Source: Agelas oroides
Taxonomy: Eukaryota > Porifera > Demospongiae > Agelasida > Agelasidae
DNA: 64,000 nucleotides
Assembly (NCBI GenBank): GCA_949130485.1
Contig: OX422190.1
Location: forward strand, 1,244,351 to 1,308,350
Direction of reading: 5' to 3'
Positions within the stretch are counted from its first letter, which is position 1. Every line of letters begins with the position of its first letter. The notes beneath the pieces are model-generated. The model was not told where the DNA came from and did no database searches. It saw only the letters and a program-made list of their open reading frames with translations. This document shows positions 59,866-64,000 of this stretch, in pieces. The position numbers and the translations under genes were made by a program.

Positions 59866-60102
59866 TTAGCTTCTACAACTTATTGCAGTGTTCATTAATG
59901 ACAAAATCTTTGTCATTCTACAAAAGCAGCAGAAAATTAATTGATCTAGGTGACAGAATACACTTTGATCAAATGCAATGGCACACTGTTCAAATGCTAA
60001 TATCTACCACTATATAAGGTCTATGATAGTCATACCTACAAGAGTAACTACAAGCTACTGCCTAGTGCAAAACAGGCTACAGTCAAGAAGCAAATGAGCA
60101 GT

Positions 60103-61194
60103 TCAACACTTGAACAATTCAAACACCTCTTTATAGCAAGTGTCGTAGGAATGAGAAGATGGCGGGCGAGTTGTACCGAAACAGGTATTCTTCTGAATGT
60201 AAGAGGTCTGAGCTGTAACCCACTTTCTATCCTTCACATGATACAGGGAGATGTCATCACCTTGGCGGATATTGTCACCTTCGTTTCTTCCATTAGCATA
60301 GATTTTGAATACACTCTCAGAGCATCCGATCCACTTCTCATAGTCCTCCATCCCATTTCCCTGACTTGGGCGTCCTGGGCAGGTATCTTTTGTGCAGTAT
60401 GAACCGGAACACTTCATCCATTTTCTGTCTTTAGGGTAGTAGATGGCTATAACTTCTCCAACCTTGACATTTCCTTTTCCGTTCATTCGGTAGATCTGGA
60501 AGCCAATTACAGGGTTTGTGTACCAATCATAGGTGTTCATGTACAAGCCAGGGCCACTTGTTGGAGTACAGTACGTACTAGCACTTCCAATGTATTTAAT
60601 CCTCAGATAGGCAACTGCATCTCCCTGTGAGATGTTATCTACAAAAGAGAAATCACTGGACTAGAATACGACAGGGAAGAGAGAATATATGCTCACAGGA
60701 CATTCTGATACTTGCATTTTCTGAAGACTGACCACCATGCAGAAGAGGAAGTAGCCTGACTAAGGACATATATACATTTATATACATGTACCAGCTGCTC
60801 ACTACAAAACTGCAAATAAGCAACTCAGTTTATACTCCATTCCAGTAAGCTCACATTACATGTTAATGAATTAGAATTTAGAAACATAATTAGCTACCAT
60901 CCAAAATTTGTCATTGAGGATCAAAAGTAGCTTAAACCTGTAAGACTGTACCTGGTTCTGCTGGTTGGCTGTAGATCAGTGCACTTCAAATTTTCAACAT
61001 TCAGTTCCAAAATTATCTTTTTGAGCTTCTTCCTGATAGTGGTGAGGGCGATAGTGAGGGCGATAGTGAGAGTAGTAGTGGTAGTATCCACTTTTCTGAG
61101 CCTCTTCTCTGTTGTCTGTTGGAAGAGAAGCTCCATCTCCCAAGTCTAGGACAGCTGCCACTAGGAGAACACAGAGACTGATTGTTGCCTTCAT
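60103..61194 (-). CDS. Secreted three-repeat (beta-trefoil-like) protein B
   Basis: Tandem paralogue of gene A. Last exon 60638-60103 encodes the whole three-unit domain (GDAVAYLRIKYIGSAS, VIAIYYPKDRKWMK, ISLYHVKDRKWVTA, with TCPG, GCSES, NTCFG and YDTCYKE conserved). The first exon begins at the ATG at 61194 with signal peptide MKATISLCVLLVAAVLDLGDG and reads on into a Tyr/His-rich segment (GYYHYYSHYRPHYRPHHYQ). Two phase-1 donors are possible, at 61092 (AAAA|gtggat) and 60999 (GAAT|gttgaa); only the latter includes the Tyr/His-rich segment. The propeptide-repeat exons of gene A have no counterpart here. One cysteine of unit 1 is replaced by Ser, and B gains Cys in unit 2 and at its end. Function unknown; extracellular by signal peptide. 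Confidence 0.72.
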
Positions 61195-63429
61195 TCTGAA
61201 GCGATTCAGCTGATTGGGGGTATAGCTACAATCCAGACGAGAGAGAAGTACTGGTCCAAGAAACAAGGGCTCTTTATATACATGTACCAGCTGCTCACTA
61301 CAAAACTGCAAATAAGCAACTCAGTTTATACAGTGAGCTCACATTACATGTTAAAAGAACTCTGAATGAGAATTTAGAAACATAATTAGCTACCATCCAA
61401 AATTTGTCATTGAGGATCAAAAGTAGCTTAACTGGAGTTATTACTCAGTGGTTGTGCTGAGCTCACATAATTTACAAGCACAACTACCATCCACAAATTA
61501 TTGTAAATTCTCATTAACTCAAATGCTTGTTCACTAATTAATTTCGCCAGTTAACCATCTGATTAGCACGCAGACTAGTGTCTGCTAGTATTTGATGAAA
61601 TTGTGAGGAGGTTGATGACTATTGGCCAATGAAAGGGTACACAAAACTGCACGCTGATGTGATTGGTCTGGCGCATGATGTTGCTTCTTGAGACACCCCA
61701 CATGATGTTGCACTGACACTGGCTCCTATAAGCTATTAGGTGAAGTCACTTATCAAGTTTGCTTACCGGCATCTGTCCCCTAATCACATGGCTGCACAAT
61801 AATCCACCCAATGAAAGGGTATGTAGAATACACAAAACTGCCAGTGGAGACTCTGTTCTTGAGCCATGATGCTCCCTCCATTTTCATGATATAATGTTAG
61901 ATGGTGTCCTTGCTAAGCTTGCTATGCATGTCTTGAGCAGAACTAAAATTTGGACTTAAGAGCTCTTGCATGGAAGCTTGTCTTCCAAGAAACAAATCTC
62001 TGTAATAGTGTTTTAACCACACACCTAATTCTCTCACTGCATGGCCAGTAATCCTCTTGTTAGTTACCCAGGCTTGCTAGAGGCATGTGGTTGCTAATTG
62101 CTATATTAGCTAATTTGTTTTACTAATGACAGCATCAGCTTCCAGGAACTCCAAATTAAGAAGTACTGGTAGGTTAGCAACAGCATCATCTACATCCACC
62201 AATGAAAATGCATGATTTCGAGAACCATGGTAATCTCTGTTTTTACAGACAATTTGTTTCTTGAATTACAAGCTTCCCCGAGTTGCAAATATAGGAGGAG
62301 GACATGTACTTTTAATTTGTTTCAATTAAATATGGTATGCATAGCTATGTAGGAGCTGCTACATATTTCAAGTATATACCACCAGCTCAAGTAAAGGAAA
62401 TTGTAAGTATACCATAGGGATATAAAGTTCCCACACTCCTCCTGATTGTGGAAACTCTATAGGCTATATCCCTATGATGCATACACAGGTTCAAAGGCAT
62501 CATCTTGCATGTACATGTACTTCTTAGTAAATAATTTGTCTCATACTATGGTATGCATAATTATGTAGGTGCTGCTAGCTACATGCTTCAAGTACCCCCA
62601 ACTCCAGCATGGCATGGGTATGAACGAGGTTATATAGCTGCCATCAAGTTAGCTATAGCAAAAAGATTAGTATATGTAGGAAACTACCACTTGTATCTTG
62701 GATTGTGGTTCTTCAGCCAGGTGCTTGCAAAAACCATTTCCTATTTGCCATTTCCTCCTTTTACCATTTCTCATTTCCCCTTCTTACTTTTAGGGTGAAC
62801 CACTGTGTATACGTACAGCATTAGGGCAGGGGGAAAAACATACTAAGCATAGCTAGGCAGTTCAAACCTGGAAAGGCTATAGTAGATGACACATTCGGGC
62901 AAGCCATTTTGTTTTTTGTTGAGAGGTGAAAAAGCATTAATGTTACACGTTTAGCAGTCCAGCCCCGTACTGCGAAAAAAGAACGCTGCGAAGGCCTGGA
63001 AACATAGCTATATAGTGCAGCGGCATATCAAACCAATCGTTCACTTTGTGATAAAAGCACCAAAATTGGTATACATATAGATTAATACACTTTGAACATT
63101 TTCAGATATTGAGGCATGTGAAATTGTACCTGTGTCAGCCATGGTGGCCGGTTTCCAAAATGGCCACTATGCATTATTCAAAAAACAATGCAGTACTATA
63201 ATTATTGTCTTTAATAACACTTTTAGGGTGGTATTTCTTCTGAATACTGCACCAGAATATTCCTACTAAATTTTCACAATACCTTTTTCGCAAAACGGCC
63301 GCCACTTTGAAATAATTGCACAATAGTGAAATGTCAAAAACTAACAAACCAATAGGGTAAACAACACACTTTTGCATAACTTGTTCAGTTGAGATACATG
63401 CCACATGTGAAATTGTGATACATTTTTGG
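61195..63429. other. Spacer, secreted gene B to right-edge ORF
   Basis: No gene supported. 61265-61436 largely repeats 60782-60943 (CATGTACCAGCTGCTCACTA onward), an upstream tandem duplication. 62330-62400 and 62545-62600 share TATGGTATGCATA and TATGTAGG(A/T)GCTGCTA. A hairpin (CATAGGGATATA with TATATCCCTATG) spans 62412-62477. Confidence 0.6.
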
Positions 63430-64000
63430 TCAGTTTGTGGAACATTCTCCTTCACACACGCAGAGAGCAGTGCATTTGAGTGAAGCCTTTTTGCACTTGC
63501 AGCGGCTACGACACCCTTTTTTGCAGCCACAAGAGATCAACTCGTAGCACGTCTTGGATGCTTCTGGAAGTGTGGTCCAATGTGGTTCATATAGTCCATC
63601 ATCAGTCTTGATCCACCCCCAGCTACTTGGAGAAGGAAGCACAGGCTGTGGGACAAGTGTTTGGCCCCAGACATGACCACCCTGGAAGACAGCCCTCTCA
63701 ATGACGGTCACGAGAGAACGAACATCCTTTGCAAAAGATATCTGTACACTTGCTGCTTGGTCATGGTGACGTGTGTCCACTCTTGTGTTCCAGTGCAGGT
63801 CTGCATTCTCAAATTCTCCAATCACTCTGGCAACCTCTGGTCCTGCAACCATCCACCGCCGCAGGGCACTTGGGTTGTCTGTGAGGCCAACTGCCCCCCC
63901 ATCGCCCTTGACACACGCATTGTTCTGTTCATGTGCTTGATCAATGGGAATGGCAGAGAACACTCGCTTGGTCTTTTGCACTGTGAAGTGGCCAGCACTA
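63430..64000 (-). CDS. Repeat-associated protein with C-terminal CXC cysteine cluster (partial)
   Basis: Open frame from the window edge to a TGA at 63432-63430, about 190 residues; the 5' part lies beyond 64000, and the in-frame GTG at 63981 is not a convincing start. Visible blocks are FSAIPIDQAHEQNNACVKGD, GGAVGLTDNPSALRRWMVAG, DDGLYEPHWTTLPEASKTCY and a terminal cysteine cluster (ISCGCKKGCRSRCKCKK...CTALCVCEGEC) like Tesmin/TSO1 CXC zinc-binding motifs. From memory, similar proteins are multi-copy in cnidarian and other invertebrate genomes, so I suspect a mobile-element ORF, but no transposase catalytic motif is visible here. Confidence 0.6.
   Translation of the reverse strand, partial: SAGHFTVQKTKRVFSAIPIDQAHEQNNACVKGDGGAVGLTDNPSALRRWMVAGPEVARVIGEFENADLHWNTRVDTRHHDQAASVQISFAKDVRSLVTVIERAVFQGGHVWGQTLVPQPVLPSPSSWGWIKTDDGLYEPHWTTLPEASKTCYELISCGCKKGCRSRCKCKKASLKCTALCVCEGECSTN

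Larger units (their letters stand above)
56910..60102. other. Spacer between the secreted paralogues
   Basis: No further gene seen. It holds a copy of the 520-bp interspersed repeat (57471-57996), many scattered copies of a TTCCAGGAGCTCTTAG / TTCTGGAAGCTTGTAA motif (57120, 57190, 57300, 57355, 58600-58670, 58950, 59030, 59245) and an element at 59754-59865. Confidence 0.55.

Overview
The window is animal genomic DNA: intron-rich, GT-AG spliced, with no bacterial-type gene organisation. Nine recognisable protein-coding genes plus one edge fragment are interrupted by many introns and by a heavy load of short palindromic transposons and minisatellites. Conserved genes are clearly metazoan. The compact layout, the SAND/AT-hook/SAM protein, the CARD-membrane-STAND-TPR receptor and the abundant element ending TAGCCTCGTTCCCAGG suggest an early-branching invertebrate such as a sponge; that placement is inference only. 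Exon models were built by hand from reading frames, splice dinucleotides and remembered family sequence. For PEX5, the SAND/SAM gene, GMPS, POLR2D, ESF1, TMEM201 and secreted gene A the exon lengths close in frame. Two models (liprin-beta and the STAND receptor) each have one junction that does not close.

Layout, left to right. 1-2120 (+) holds the C-terminal TPR half of PEX5, cut by the window edge. 3472-6171 (-) is a SAND/AT-hook/SAM nuclear protein. 6351-16161 (-) is a complete GMP synthase, whose start faces POLR2D (RNA polymerase II subunit RPB4, 16181-16775, +) across only tens of bases. 17275-23404 (-) is ESF1, an 18S rRNA-processing factor, carrying an in-frame tandem duplication of three internal exons. 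24043-24216 (-) is the tiny membrane protein SMCO4, divergent from 24890-31055 (+), a membrane-anchored CARD/STAND-ATPase/TPR protein of likely innate-immune type. 32438-47125 (-) is a liprin-beta with a coiled coil and three SAM domains; its 6.6-kb intron is filled with tandem arrays. 47423-53370 (+) is TMEM201 (Samp1/NET5), an inner nuclear membrane protein. 55140-61194 (-) contains two tandem paralogues of a secreted, cysteine-containing protein with three internal repeats suggesting a beta-trefoil, which I do not recognise. 63430-64000 (-) is the end of a repeat-associated ORF with a CXC cysteine cluster.

Most genes are housekeeping (peroxisome import, purine synthesis, transcription, ribosome assembly, nuclear envelope, presynaptic/cell-edge scaffold) and do not form one pathway. 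The accessory-looking pieces are the STAND receptor and the secreted paralogue pair. Gene spacing is tight: two AATAAA signals overlap stop codons, one gene pair is head-to-head within about 20-60 bases, and 180 bases separate the GMPS stop from the next ATG. The introns, in contrast, are inflated by inverted-repeat elements, one of which appears to supply a TMEM201 exon.
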